A stretch of DNA of 7,079 bases from positions 1 to 7,079 of the forward strand of contig VBQB01000137.1 in assembly GCA_005887855.1 (NCBI GenBank), read 5' to 3'. How positions within the stretch are numbered: position 1 is the stretch's first letter; every line of letters starts with the position of its first letter. Position numbers and translations under genes: made by a program. Positions 1-6,794 of this stretch are shown in pieces. The DNA is from Verrucomicrobiota bacterium. GTDB taxonomy: Bacteria > Verrucomicrobiota > Verrucomicrobiae > Chthoniobacterales > UBA10450. The notes under the pieces are model-generated. The model was not told where the DNA came from. It saw only the letters and a program-made list of their open reading frames with translations, and did not search any database.

Positions 1-1
1 C

Positions 2-1801
2 TATTTTGGCAAAACTGCCGCGCATTTGACCGGACCGGAATCAATTTCACTGAGCGTTATTCCGCAGAGTCCGACTCGCCGCGCCTTGTACACCGGCCGC
101 GACAATCGTTCGCTCAACGCTGCTCAGGAGAATTGGTACGACCGCGCGAAGCTCAACACGCAATTCTCCGCGCGACAATTCAGCGCGCGCGCGGAAGCGG
201 AACGAAAGTTCCTTGCGCCGCATTTTGTCCAGCAAGTCTTGGAATCGGTAGGGTCGGCGCGCTGCGCCGACCGGACGCCGCAGCGCGGCGTCCCTACCTC
301 GCAAATCGTCACGACGCTCGATTTGAAAAAGCAGCAATTGATCGAGCGGCGAATCGCGGATTACATCCGGGGAAATCGCAATCGCGGAATTCAAAATGCC
401 GCAGCACTGCTTGTCGATTCCAGAACGATGGAGGTGCTTGCCCAAATTGGTTCCGCCGATTTCTTCAATTCCGAAATTCAGGGGCAAGTGGATGGAACAC
501 GGAGTCCGCGCTCCCCCGGCTCAACGCTCAAACCGTTCATTTACGCGCTCGCGCTTGAGCAAGGTTTAATTCATCCATTGTCGATCCTGGCGGACGCGCC
601 GCGCAGTTTTGGCGATTACAATCCGGAAAATTTCGATCGCGAATTCCTTGGACCCATTCGCGCGAGCGATGCGCTAGCTCGCAGCCGCAATCTTCCCGCT
701 ATCGAACTGGCATCGCAGCTTGCGCATCCGACGCTTTACGAATTTCTGCGCGGCGCGGGAGTCGCATTGCCGCGCTCTGAATCGCTTTACGGATTGGCGC
801 TTCCGCTCGGTGGCGCAGAAGTCACGATGGAAGACCTGGTCCGGCTTTATGCGGCTCTCGCCAACAATGGCGAGCTCCGTCCACTCCGCCGGAAGTCGGG
901 CGATCCAATGTCTACGCGAGGTCATCAACTCCTCACTTCGGAGGCCGCCTTCCTCACTCTCGAAATGCTGAACGTGCCGCGGCCTGAGATTAATTATGCA
1001 GATTCAAGTAACGTCGCGCCGGTTTTTTGGAAAACGGGAACGTCGCACGGTTTTCATGACGCGTGGTCGATCGCAGTTTTCAATCATTACGTGCTCGGCG
1101 TCTGGATCGGAAATTTCGATGGCCGGCCAAATCCAGCATTCGTCGGGCGCTCCGCCGCCGCGCCGCTCTTATTTCAAATCATCGACAGTCTTCGCGCGAC
1201 CTGGCCCGAGCGAATCGAGCGGCATCTTCCGCCGCCGGGCGCGAATTTGAAGCGGGTCGAATTTTGCGCCGTCTCGGGCGATTTGCCGGAGACTCACTGC
1301 ACGCAGCGCGTCGAGGGTTGGTTCATTCCCGGAATTTCACCAATCAAAACGTGCGAGGTGCACCAGGAAGTACTTGTCGATGTTGCAACCGGGCTACGAG
1401 TGGCGATCGATGACGGAACGCGACAGCTGCGGCGCGAAGTTTGCGAATTCTGGCCGAGCGATCTGCTGAGACTTTTCGAGCGCGCCGGCCTGCCGCGCCG
1501 GCCGCCACCGCCGTTTCTGCCCGGAACCGAGTCGGACTTGGCGTCGCGCACTGGAAATCCACCACGAATCATATCTCCAGCTGGTGGACACGACACCCTT
1601 TTCGCATCATCGACCGCGATTCCGCTGCGCGTAAAGACGGATGCGGACGTGCGCGAAATTTATTGGTTTGCCGACAAGACCTTCATCGGAAAATCCAATG
1701 TAACAGGACTGCTGACATGGAAATCTTCGCCGGGCGATTATCAATTAACCGCGCTTGATGATCACGGGCGCTCGGCATCGTGCAACGTCACGGTGAGATA
1801 A
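2..1801 (+). CDS. pbpC: Penicillin-binding protein 1C, 5'-truncated by window edge
   Basis: Bifunctional class A PBP of the PBP1C type, which polymerises and cross-links peptidoglycan outside the inner membrane. The frame is open to the window edge and its first residues (YFGK, then SVIPQSPTRRAL) match the end of the glycosyltransferase domain, so the N-terminus, membrane anchor and most of that domain lie upstream; the TTG at 26 is not the start. The transpeptidase domain begins near TTLD (about 311) and shows all three active-site motifs: STLK with catalytic Ser at 521-523, SRN at 683-691 and KTGTS at 1031-1045. A cysteine-bearing segment follows (Cys at 1265, 1298, 1352; SGDLPETHC and FIPGISP), as usual in PBP1C, then a proline-rich linker (about 1490-1530) and a C-terminal BiPBP_C beta domain (about 1560-1798). 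Oddity: a 50-bp palindromic element is translated in frame between the two catalytic domains. The helicase gene follows 48 bp downstream, a gap with nothing recognisable. Confidence 0.93.
   Translation, partial: YFGKTAAHLTGPESISLSVIPQSPTRRALYTGRDNRSLNAAQENWYDRAKLNTQFSARQFSARAEAERKFLAPHFVQQVLESVGSARCADRTPQRGVPTSQIVTTLDLKKQQLIERRIADYIRGNRNRGIQNAAALLVDSRTMEVLAQIGSADFFNSEIQGQVDGTRSPRSPGSTLKPFIYALALEQGLIHPLSILADAPRSFGDYNPENFDREFLGPIRASDALARSRNLPAIELASQLAHPTLYEFLRGAGVALPRSESLYGLALPLGGAEVTMEDLVRLYAALANNGELRPLRRKSGDPMSTRGHQLLTSEAAFLTLEMLNVPRPEINYADSSNVAPVFWKTGTSHGFHDAWSIAVFNHYVLGVWIGNFDGRPNPAFVGRSAAAPLLFQIIDSLRATWPERIERHLPPPGANLKRVEFCAVSGDLPETHCTQRVEGWFIPGISPIKTCEVHQEVLVDVATGLRVAIDDGTRQLRREVCEFWPSDLLRLFERAGLPRRPPPPFLPGTESDLASRTGNPPRIISPAGGHDTLFASSTAIPLRVKTDADVREIYWFADKTFIGKSNVTGLLTWKSSPGDYQLTALDDHGRSASCNVTVR
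248..297. repeat. REP-like double palindrome inside pbpC
   Basis: Two 25-nt half elements face each other. The plus half (248-272) is a GTAG foot, then arm GGTCGGCGC, loop GCT, arm GCGCCGACC. The minus half (297-273 read on the other strand) is GTAG, arm GGACGCCGC, loop GCT, arm GCGGCGTCC. GTAGGG at 248-253 also pairs with CCCTAC at 292-297, so the whole can fold as a three-way junction. The halves differ at four positions, which form two compensated base pairs (T-A versus A-T, G-C versus C-G). Foot plus hairpin in inverted pairs is the plan of REP/BIME sequences. Read in the pbpC frame it gives about 17 residues, starting VGSARCADR and ending GVPT, with no stop. Confidence 0.9.
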
Positions 1802-1849
1802 CGAAATTTCCGTTGAAGAGACGAGGACGCAGCAGCAGCGTAACCGTCG

Positions 1850-3850
1850 ATGCCTCGTCAGTACACTCTGCAACGCGTGCCAACATCGACATCGATCCAT
1901 ATCGATTACGCCGCGGAGCTGAATGAGCAGCAACTTGCGGCGGTGACGGCACCGCCTGGTCCGCTGCTTGTCATCGCCGGGGCGGGCTCGGGAAAGACGC
2001 GCACACTCACTTATCGCGTCGCTTATCTGCTCGAAAACGGAATCGATCCGCGCAATATCTTGTTGCTCACCTTCACGAATAAAGCTGCGCGGCAAATGCT
2101 CGATCGCGTCGCGAACTTGTTGCCCGTGGATGCCAGTGGGCTTTGGGGGGGGACGTTTCATTCGGTGGGAAATCGGATCCTGCGCCGTCACGGGAGCGCC
2201 CTCAGTTATTCGAGCGGATTCACCATCATGGATCGTGAAGATCAAAAGGATTTGATCAATACCGTCATAGCAAGCGCGGGAATTGATCCAAAAGAAATCC
2301 GGTTTCCGAAAGGCGATGTGCTTGCGGAAATCTTCAGTTTCGTCGTCAACACGGAGAAGCCGGTCGAAGAATTGCTCGCGGAAAAGTTTCCTTATTTCCT
2401 GCCGTTACTCGACAAAATCAACGATGTGCACGCCCGCTACGAGAAAAAGAAGAAGGCGACCAACTCCATGGATTTCGATGACCTGCTGGAAAAAACATTG
2501 TCAATGCTCCAGCAACACGCAGGCATCGCGGAGTTTTATCGGCGGCAATTTCAATTCATTCTCGTCGATGAATATCAAGATACGAACAAGATCCAGGCCG
2601 ACCTCGTCGATACTCTCGCTCGGGATCACCGGAACTTGATGGTCGTGGGCGATGATGCGCAATCGATTTACTCGTGGCGCGGCGCGAATTTTCAAAACAT
2701 TCTCGAATTTCCGAAACGGTATCCGGACACGCAGGTGTTTAAGATTGAGATGAACTACCGAAGCGTCCCGGAAATTCTCGAAGTCGCCAACGCAGCCATT
2801 GCCGCCAATGTTCAGCAATTTCGCAAACACTTGAGCGCGACGCGCGAATCAAGCGCCGTGAAGCCGGCGCTGGTCGCGCTTAATGACGGCGGCGAGCAAG
2901 CCCAATTTGTCGCACAGCGAATCCTCGAACTGCGCGATGAAGATGTCGATCTTAACGACATTGCCGTGCTCTACCGTGCGCATTATCACGCGATCGAACT
3001 GCAATTGGAGCTCTCACGGCGTGGCATTCCTTATCAAATTACAAGCGGCATTCGTTTTTTCGAGCAGGCGCACATCAAAGATGTTACCGCCTTTATTCGA
3101 TTCGTGGCGAATCCGCGCGACGAGGTCGCGTTCAAGCGCATGGTGAAATTGCTGCCCGGCATTGGCAATCGCAGCGCAGAAAATCTGTGGCGCGCATGGG
3201 AAAACGCGCTGAACGAACGAGGGGAAATTACCTCGTGGGGTGAGCGTTTGATATCAATGAACGTGAGCGCAAGATCGAAGAAATCATGGGAGCAGCTCGC
3301 GCACACCCTTGATGAAATCGCGCCGAGCGGGCAACCAAATCCGCCATCGGAAATGATCACTTCGATTGTCGAAGCGATCTACGATGACTACGCGAAAGTG
3401 AATTTCACAAATTACGAACTGCGCCGTGAAGATTTGAATCAACTGGCCGCGTTTTCGCGCCAGTTCAAAGACGTCCACGAATTTCTCGCGCAGCTGGCAT
3501 TGATCAGCAATGTCGATGCGGAAGCTGCGCCAAACCAAGGCGCCGACAAAGAAGCGGTTAACCTTTCTACTGTGCATCAGGCAAAAGGGCTCGAGTTTCA
3601 CGCCATATTTGTTATTTGGCTGAGCGACGGGATGTTTCCCAGCAGTCGCTCGCTCGACACACGCGATGCGCTTGAGGAAGAGCGGCGTCTGTTTTATGTC
3701 GCGATCACGCGTGCGCGCGACGAACTTTATCTCACCTATCCGCACATGCGTCTAAGCGGAGGCTATGGCGACGTTTTCCAACGGCCATCGCGGTTTCTGC
3801 AAGAAATTCCCAACGAACTTGTCGAAGACTGGCAGGTGCGAAGAGGATAA
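1850..3850 (+). CDS. uvrD: UvrD/Rep/PcrA-family superfamily 1A DNA helicase
   Basis: ATP-dependent 3'-5' DNA helicase of superfamily 1A, cytoplasmic, with a likely role in repair or in clearing replication blocks. All family motifs are visible in the 666 residues: Q motif LNEQQLAAV (24-32), Walker A AGAGSGKT (43-50), Ia TFTNKAA (74-80), motif II DEYQD (240-244), III GDDAQSIYSWRG (267-278), IV NYRS (302-305), V VHQAKGLEF (575-583) and VI YVAITRARDE (616-625). The length is Rep-like; the long C-terminal extension of PcrA and UvrD is missing, and the protein ends about 20 residues after the PSRFL motif. Which paralogue it is cannot be settled from sequence alone. An in-frame TAA at 1841-1843 makes ATG 1850 the first possible start. 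A GAGG lies 23 nt upstream, too far for a good Shine-Dalgarno. The stop TAA shares its last two bases with the downstream repeat. Confidence 0.95.
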   Translation: MPRQYTLQRVPTSTSIHIDYAAELNEQQLAAVTAPPGPLLVIAGAGSGKTRTLTYRVAYLLENGIDPRNILLLTFTNKAARQMLDRVANLLPVDASGLWGGTFHSVGNRILRRHGSALSYSSGFTIMDREDQKDLINTVIASAGIDPKEIRFPKGDVLAEIFSFVVNTEKPVEELLAEKFPYFLPLLDKINDVHARYEKKKKATNSMDFDDLLEKTLSMLQQHAGIAEFYRRQFQFILVDEYQDTNKIQADLVDTLARDHRNLMVVGDDAQSIYSWRGANFQNILEFPKRYPDTQVFKIEMNYRSVPEILEVANAAIAANVQQFRKHLSATRESSAVKPALVALNDGGEQAQFVAQRILELRDEDVDLNDIAVLYRAHYHAIELQLELSRRGIPYQITSGIRFFEQAHIKDVTAFIRFVANPRDEVAFKRMVKLLPGIGNRSAENLWRAWENALNERGEITSWGERLISMNVSARSKKSWEQLAHTLDEIAPSGQPNPPSEMITSIVEAIYDDYAKVNFTNYELRREDLNQLAAFSRQFKDVHEFLAQLALISNVDAEAAPNQGADKEAVNLSTVHQAKGLEFHAIFVIWLSDGMFPSSRSLDTRDALEEERRLFYVAITRARDELYLTYPHMRLSGGYGDVFQRPSRFLQEIPNELVEDWQVRRG

Positions 3851-3985
3851 TGACGAAGCACGAATGACAAATGACGAAAGAATGCCGAAGCTCGAATGAC
3901 GAAGGGCCGTGCCACGCCGCCGCTGCTAGTTCGGATTTGGTCATTCGGACTTCCTTCGTGCTTCGTCATTTGGGTTTCGTCATTT
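3849..3985. repeat. Intergenic inverted-repeat element of ATGACGAA-type units
   Basis: This fills nearly all of the gap between the helicase and malQ. Arm A, AATGACGAAGCACGAA (3849-3864), has a perfect 16-bp inverted match at 3955-3970. Arm B, AAATGACGAAA (3869-3879), has an 11-bp inverted match at 3975-3985. The order is A, B, A', B', so the two stems cross rather than nest. CGAATGAC recurs at 3861 and 3893, with its complement at 3940-3947. The centre (about 3901-3930) is GC-rich and carries none of these units. It looks like a non-coding repeat of the kind that yields FVIRHS-like spurious translations in some environmental bacterial genomes. No promoter or T-tract terminator was found. The right end stops 8 bp before the malQ ATG. 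Confidence 0.82.
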
Positions 3986-3993
3986 CTTCGTGA

Positions 3994-5691
3994 ATGAATC
4001 TGTCACCGGAAAAGCGAATCGCGGGAATTCTTCTGCCGCTGTTTGCGCTGCGCGGAGAAGACGATCTTGGAATCGGCGATCTTGGTGCGCTGCGGGAGTT
4101 AACTGATTGGGCGGCCGAGATTGGATTTAAGGTGATTCAGCTTTTACCGATCAACGAGACCGGGGTTGACAACAGCCCTTACAACGCCATCAGCGCGATG
4201 GCGATCGAGCTGACAACTCTGCATCTTGGGCCGAACTCTCCCCAAGAGCTAACGCGTGCAGACTTTGACGCCGTGCTTGCAGATGCCGACCTGGAGAGGC
4301 TGCGGCGTGGTGGGGTGAAATATCGCCAGGTCAAAAAACTAAAACGACGCTTGCTGGAGAAAGCATTTGCGAATTTCGCTGGCCGCGCCGGCAAAGAACG
4401 ACAGGCCGGCTTTCGGAGATTTTGCGAAGAAGAGGCCGCGTGGCTGCACGACTACGCATTTTTTCGTGTTCTGATGGAGGAGAATGACGACAGCGCCGCG
4501 TGGAATCGGTGGCCGGCGCAACAGCAATCAATCGAAAGAGCGCGCACCTGGCTACGGGATTTGCCGCGGGATCGACAATCAGCCATAAATGACCGTCAAA
4601 ATTTCTTCTGTTATGTGCAGTGGATCGCGCATCAGCAATGGCGCGACATCAAATCGTATGCCGAAGAACGGGGGGTTGCGCTGATGGGCGATATTCCTTT
4701 TGGCGTCAGTTATTACAGCGCCGACGTTTTCGCGCGACCAGATGAATTCGCGCTCGACTGGTCTGGCGGCGCGCCTCCCGAACTGTATTTCAAGGACGAC
4801 GAATTCACGCAAAAATGGGGACAAAACTGGGGCATTCCGCTCTACCGCTGGGACAGGATGCGCGCGAACAATTTCGAGTGGTGGCGCGAACGCGTCCGTG
4901 CCGTTCGCCGCATTTTTCATCTCTTTCGCATCGATCACATCCTCGGATTTTATCGCATCTACGCGTTTCCCTGGCGGCCGAGGAAGAACAAACAATTTCT
5001 CCCGCTCGATTGGAATCACATGCTCGAACAAACTGGCGGCCGCGCCCCGCATTTCGCACCGCGTCACGATGAGACACCGGAAAATTGCGAGGCGAACAAA
5101 CGTGAAGGCGAGGAGTATCTACGGGTTGTTCTGGAAGAGGCCAGCGCGACGCGGGTGATCGGTGAAGACCTTGGCACCGTGCCTGATTATGTGCGGCCAA
5201 ATCTGCACGCACTCGGGATTGCCGGATTTAAAATTCCACAATGGGAAGTTCATAATGAACAAGTCACGCCGGGAGATAAATATGAACGGCTTTCTGTTGC
5301 GACTTACATGACGCACGATCACAAGCCGATTCGCGCCTTATGGGAGGAGGCTTTCGAGCATCCAACAGCGACATCGGAACAATCGAGGTTCGATTTGGCG
5401 AAGATCGCCGTCTTTGCAGGCTTCGACCCAAAGATCGACAAGATCGATTTCGAAAAAGATTTCTATTCGGCGATTATGGACGCGCTGTTCAAAAGCGAAT
5501 CCTGGATTGCGATCGTGATGATCACCGATCTGCTGGCGCGCAAATACCGCTTCAATGTTCCCGGCACGACGGCAAAGTCGAATTGGACACGGCGAATGCA
5601 AAGAAGCGTCGCACAACTTCGCGCCAGCCGAAAAACGCAAGCGCGAATGCGATTGATCCATGATCTGCTCGAAAAGACAGGAAGAGCCTGA
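3994..5691 (+). CDS. malQ: 4-alpha-glucanotransferase (amylomaltase, GH77)
   Basis: Moves 4-alpha-glucan segments between maltodextrins in the cytoplasm, in glycogen or maltodextrin turnover. Its 565 residues carry the GH77 landmarks: LGIGDLG (25-31), QLLPINETG followed by DNSPYNAIS (49-67), GDIPFGVSYYSADVF (from 232), GQNWGIPLYRW (from 276), FRIDH with the probable nucleophile Asp314, GEDLG with the probable acid/base Glu391, and THDHKP with the third carboxylate Asp442. The catalytic assignments are by analogy with Thermus amylomaltase. The nucleophile to acid/base spacing is 77 residues, about 30 more than I recall for the Thermus enzyme; the extra stretch (about 328-370) is hydrophilic. 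An in-frame TGA directly precedes the ATG (3991-3993), so no earlier start is possible; no Shine-Dalgarno is visible because the leader is the repeat element. No other glycogen genes are in the window. Confidence 0.93.
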   Translation: MNLSPEKRIAGILLPLFALRGEDDLGIGDLGALRELTDWAAEIGFKVIQLLPINETGVDNSPYNAISAMAIELTTLHLGPNSPQELTRADFDAVLADADLERLRRGGVKYRQVKKLKRRLLEKAFANFAGRAGKERQAGFRRFCEEEAAWLHDYAFFRVLMEENDDSAAWNRWPAQQQSIERARTWLRDLPRDRQSAINDRQNFFCYVQWIAHQQWRDIKSYAEERGVALMGDIPFGVSYYSADVFARPDEFALDWSGGAPPELYFKDDEFTQKWGQNWGIPLYRWDRMRANNFEWWRERVRAVRRIFHLFRIDHILGFYRIYAFPWRPRKNKQFLPLDWNHMLEQTGGRAPHFAPRHDETPENCEANKREGEEYLRVVLEEASATRVIGEDLGTVPDYVRPNLHALGIAGFKIPQWEVHNEQVTPGDKYERLSVATYMTHDHKPIRALWEEAFEHPTATSEQSRFDLAKIAVFAGFDPKIDKIDFEKDFYSAIMDALFKSESWIAIVMITDLLARKYRFNVPGTTAKSNWTRRMQRSVAQLRASRKTQARMRLIHDLLEKTGRA

Positions 5692-5710
5692 TGGTGAACG
5701 GCTCTGACTG

Positions 5711-5777
5711 GGGAGCACAGGCTGCCAGCCTGTAGTTCGCGGCAGCTTGCCGCGAACATCCTGTTGTCTGCGCTCCC
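5711..5777. repeat. REP-like double palindrome between malQ and mdh
   Basis: Outer ends GGGAGCACAG (5711-5720) and CTGCGCTCCC (5768-5777) pair with one mismatch. Inside are two hairpins: ACAGGCT, loop GCC, AGCCTGT (5717-5733), and GTTCGCGGCA, loop GCT, TGCCGCGAAC (5735-5757). Each strand therefore reads a GGGAGC foot followed by a hairpin, directly on the plus strand and after a 14-nt spacer on the minus strand. The layout matches the element at 248-297, but the sequence family differs. No T tract follows, so it is not a typical intrinsic terminator, though as RNA it could protect the malQ 3' end. Confidence 0.85.
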
Positions 5778-5803
5778 AAGAATTCCGCGAATGCGCTGGC
5801 TAA

Positions 5804-5835
5804 ATTCCGTGTTTCATCCGTGTCTATCCGTGGCT
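5804..5835. repeat. Short ATCCGTG tandem repeat in the mdh leader
   Basis: TCCGTG occurs three times at 5806, 5817 and 5827, with periods of 11 and 10 bp, in units close to ATCCGTGTCT. On the other strand this reads CACGGAT repeats, a type of short intergenic repeat I recall from many environmental bacterial genomes. It ends 9 bp before the mdh ATG. No promoter or ribosome binding site is recognisable in it. Confidence 0.6.
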
Positions 5836-5844
5836 AATTGAATC

Positions 5845-6783
5845 ATGAATTCGCCGATTAAAGTCGCTGTTACCGGCGCGGCCGGACAGATTGGTTACTC
5901 GCTCGTTTTTCGCATCGCTTCCGGAGAGATATTCGGACCAGATCAACCGCTAACACTTCACCTCATTGAAATTCCAAATGCCCTCGGCGCCCTGGACGGA
6001 GTGGTCATGGAATTACACGATTGCGCCTTTCCGTTGCTCGAATCGATTGTGCCGACCGCGGATCTTGACGAAGGATTCCGCGACATTAACTGGGCGTTGC
6101 TGGTCGGCAGCATTCCGCGCAAAGCCGGCATGGAACGGAAAGACTTGCTCGGGATCAACGGCAAGATTTTCATCGGACAAGGTCAGGCGATCGAAAGGAA
6201 CGCCGCGGCCGATGTCCGCGTCCTAGTGATCGGAAACCCGTGCAACACGAATTGTCTAATTGCGATGAACAACGCAAAAGACATTCCGCGCGATCGCTGG
6301 TTCGCCATGACACGCCTGGATGAAAATCGGGCGCGTGCTCAGCTTGCGCACAAAGCCGGGGTGAAGATTACCTCGGTCACAAACATGACTATCTGGGGCA
6401 ATCATTCTGCGACGCAGTACCCAGACTTCTATAATGCGAAGATCGACAATCGCCCCGCTAACGAAGTCATCGGCGATGAAGAATGGCTGAAGGAGGAATT
6501 TATTTCCACGGTGCAGCAGCGCGGCGCCGCGGTGATCAAGGCGCGCGGTCTTTCTTCCGCCGGTTCGGCGGCGAACGCGATTATCGATACCATGCGCTTT
6601 CTAACAAACGAAACGCCGCCCGAAGATTGGCACAGCGTCGCGGTGTGTTCCGACGGGAGTTACGATGTCGAGGAAGGGTTGATTTCGTCGTTTCCAGTCC
6701 GCGTTCGCAGCGGCAAATGGGAAATTGTGGAGAAGGTGCCAATCAACGACTTCAGCCGTGGACCAATAATGCGGCGCTCATAG
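5845..6783 (+). CDS. mdh: NAD-dependent malate dehydrogenase with altered C-terminus
   Basis: Oxidises malate to oxaloacetate with NAD+ in the TCA cycle, in the cytoplasm. It belongs to the MDH group that includes the Thermus and cytosolic enzymes. Visible features: Rossmann motif TGAAGQIG (10-17); Glu42 in IEIP, which favours NAD over NADP; substrate arginines R92 and R98 in [19 protein letters not shown] (130-136) with N131; R162 and the catalytic pair D159 (RLDENR) and H187 (WGNHS). All catalytic residues are present. The protein stops at 312 residues, shortly after INDFSR, where relatives I recall run about 15-20 residues further to form a last helix. The final residues MRRS and the stop are read from a palindromic repeat, so the tail seems to have been replaced. 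An in-frame TGA at 5839-5841 fixes the ATG; there is no Shine-Dalgarno. It converges with purC, 7 bp between the coding ends. Confidence 0.94.
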   Translation: MNSPIKVAVTGAAGQIGYSLVFRIASGEIFGPDQPLTLHLIEIPNALGALDGVVMELHDCAFPLLESIVPTADLDEGFRDINWALLVGSIPRKAGMERKDLLGINGKIFIGQGQAIERNAAADVRVLVIGNPCNTNCLIAMNNAKDIPRDRWFAMTRLDENRARAQLAHKAGVKITSVTNMTIWGNHSATQYPDFYNAKIDNRPANEVIGDEEWLKEEFISTVQQRGAAVIKARGLSSAGSAANAIIDTMRFLTNETPPEDWHSVAVCSDGSYDVEEGLISSFPVRVRSGKWEIVEKVPINDFSRGPIMRRS

Positions 6784-6794
6784 AGCGCCGCTAC
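6771..6794 (-). repeat. Single REP-like palindrome at the mdh/purC junction
   Basis: On the minus strand it reads a GTAG foot (6794-6791) and then a hairpin. Taking the overlapping G, the perfect stem is GCGGCGCTC (6771-6779) with GAGCGCCGC (6783-6791) and a 3-nt loop at 6780-6782. The mdh stop TAG (6781-6783) is in the loop region and the purC stop TAG (6793-6791) is inside the GTAG foot. It could act as a weak two-way terminator or an RNA end-protecting hairpin, but neither strand has a proper T tract (ATTATT on the minus side only). Confidence 0.85.

Noticed and set aside
26..28. TTG as the start of the first gene
   Set aside because: The frame is open to the window edge and the upstream codons give YFGK, typical of the PBP glycosyltransferase region; the gene starts outside the window.
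2145..2152. Run of eight G as a possible frameshift or slippage site
   Set aside because: The zero frame reads straight through into the conserved GTFHS segment of the helicase, so there is no sign of frameshifting.
1745..2245. A 166-residue minus-strand open frame opposite the helicase start
   Set aside because: It is antisense to the conserved N-terminal helicase motifs with no protein family likeness.
3732..3969. Two minus-strand open frames giving FVIRHS-like peptides over the repeat
   Set aside because: They are translations of the ATGACGAA repeat units and of the helicase antisense strand, with no recognisable domain.
6771..6794. Standard intrinsic terminator
   Set aside because: The stem is strong but no run of T follows on either strand; termination is possible but not shown.
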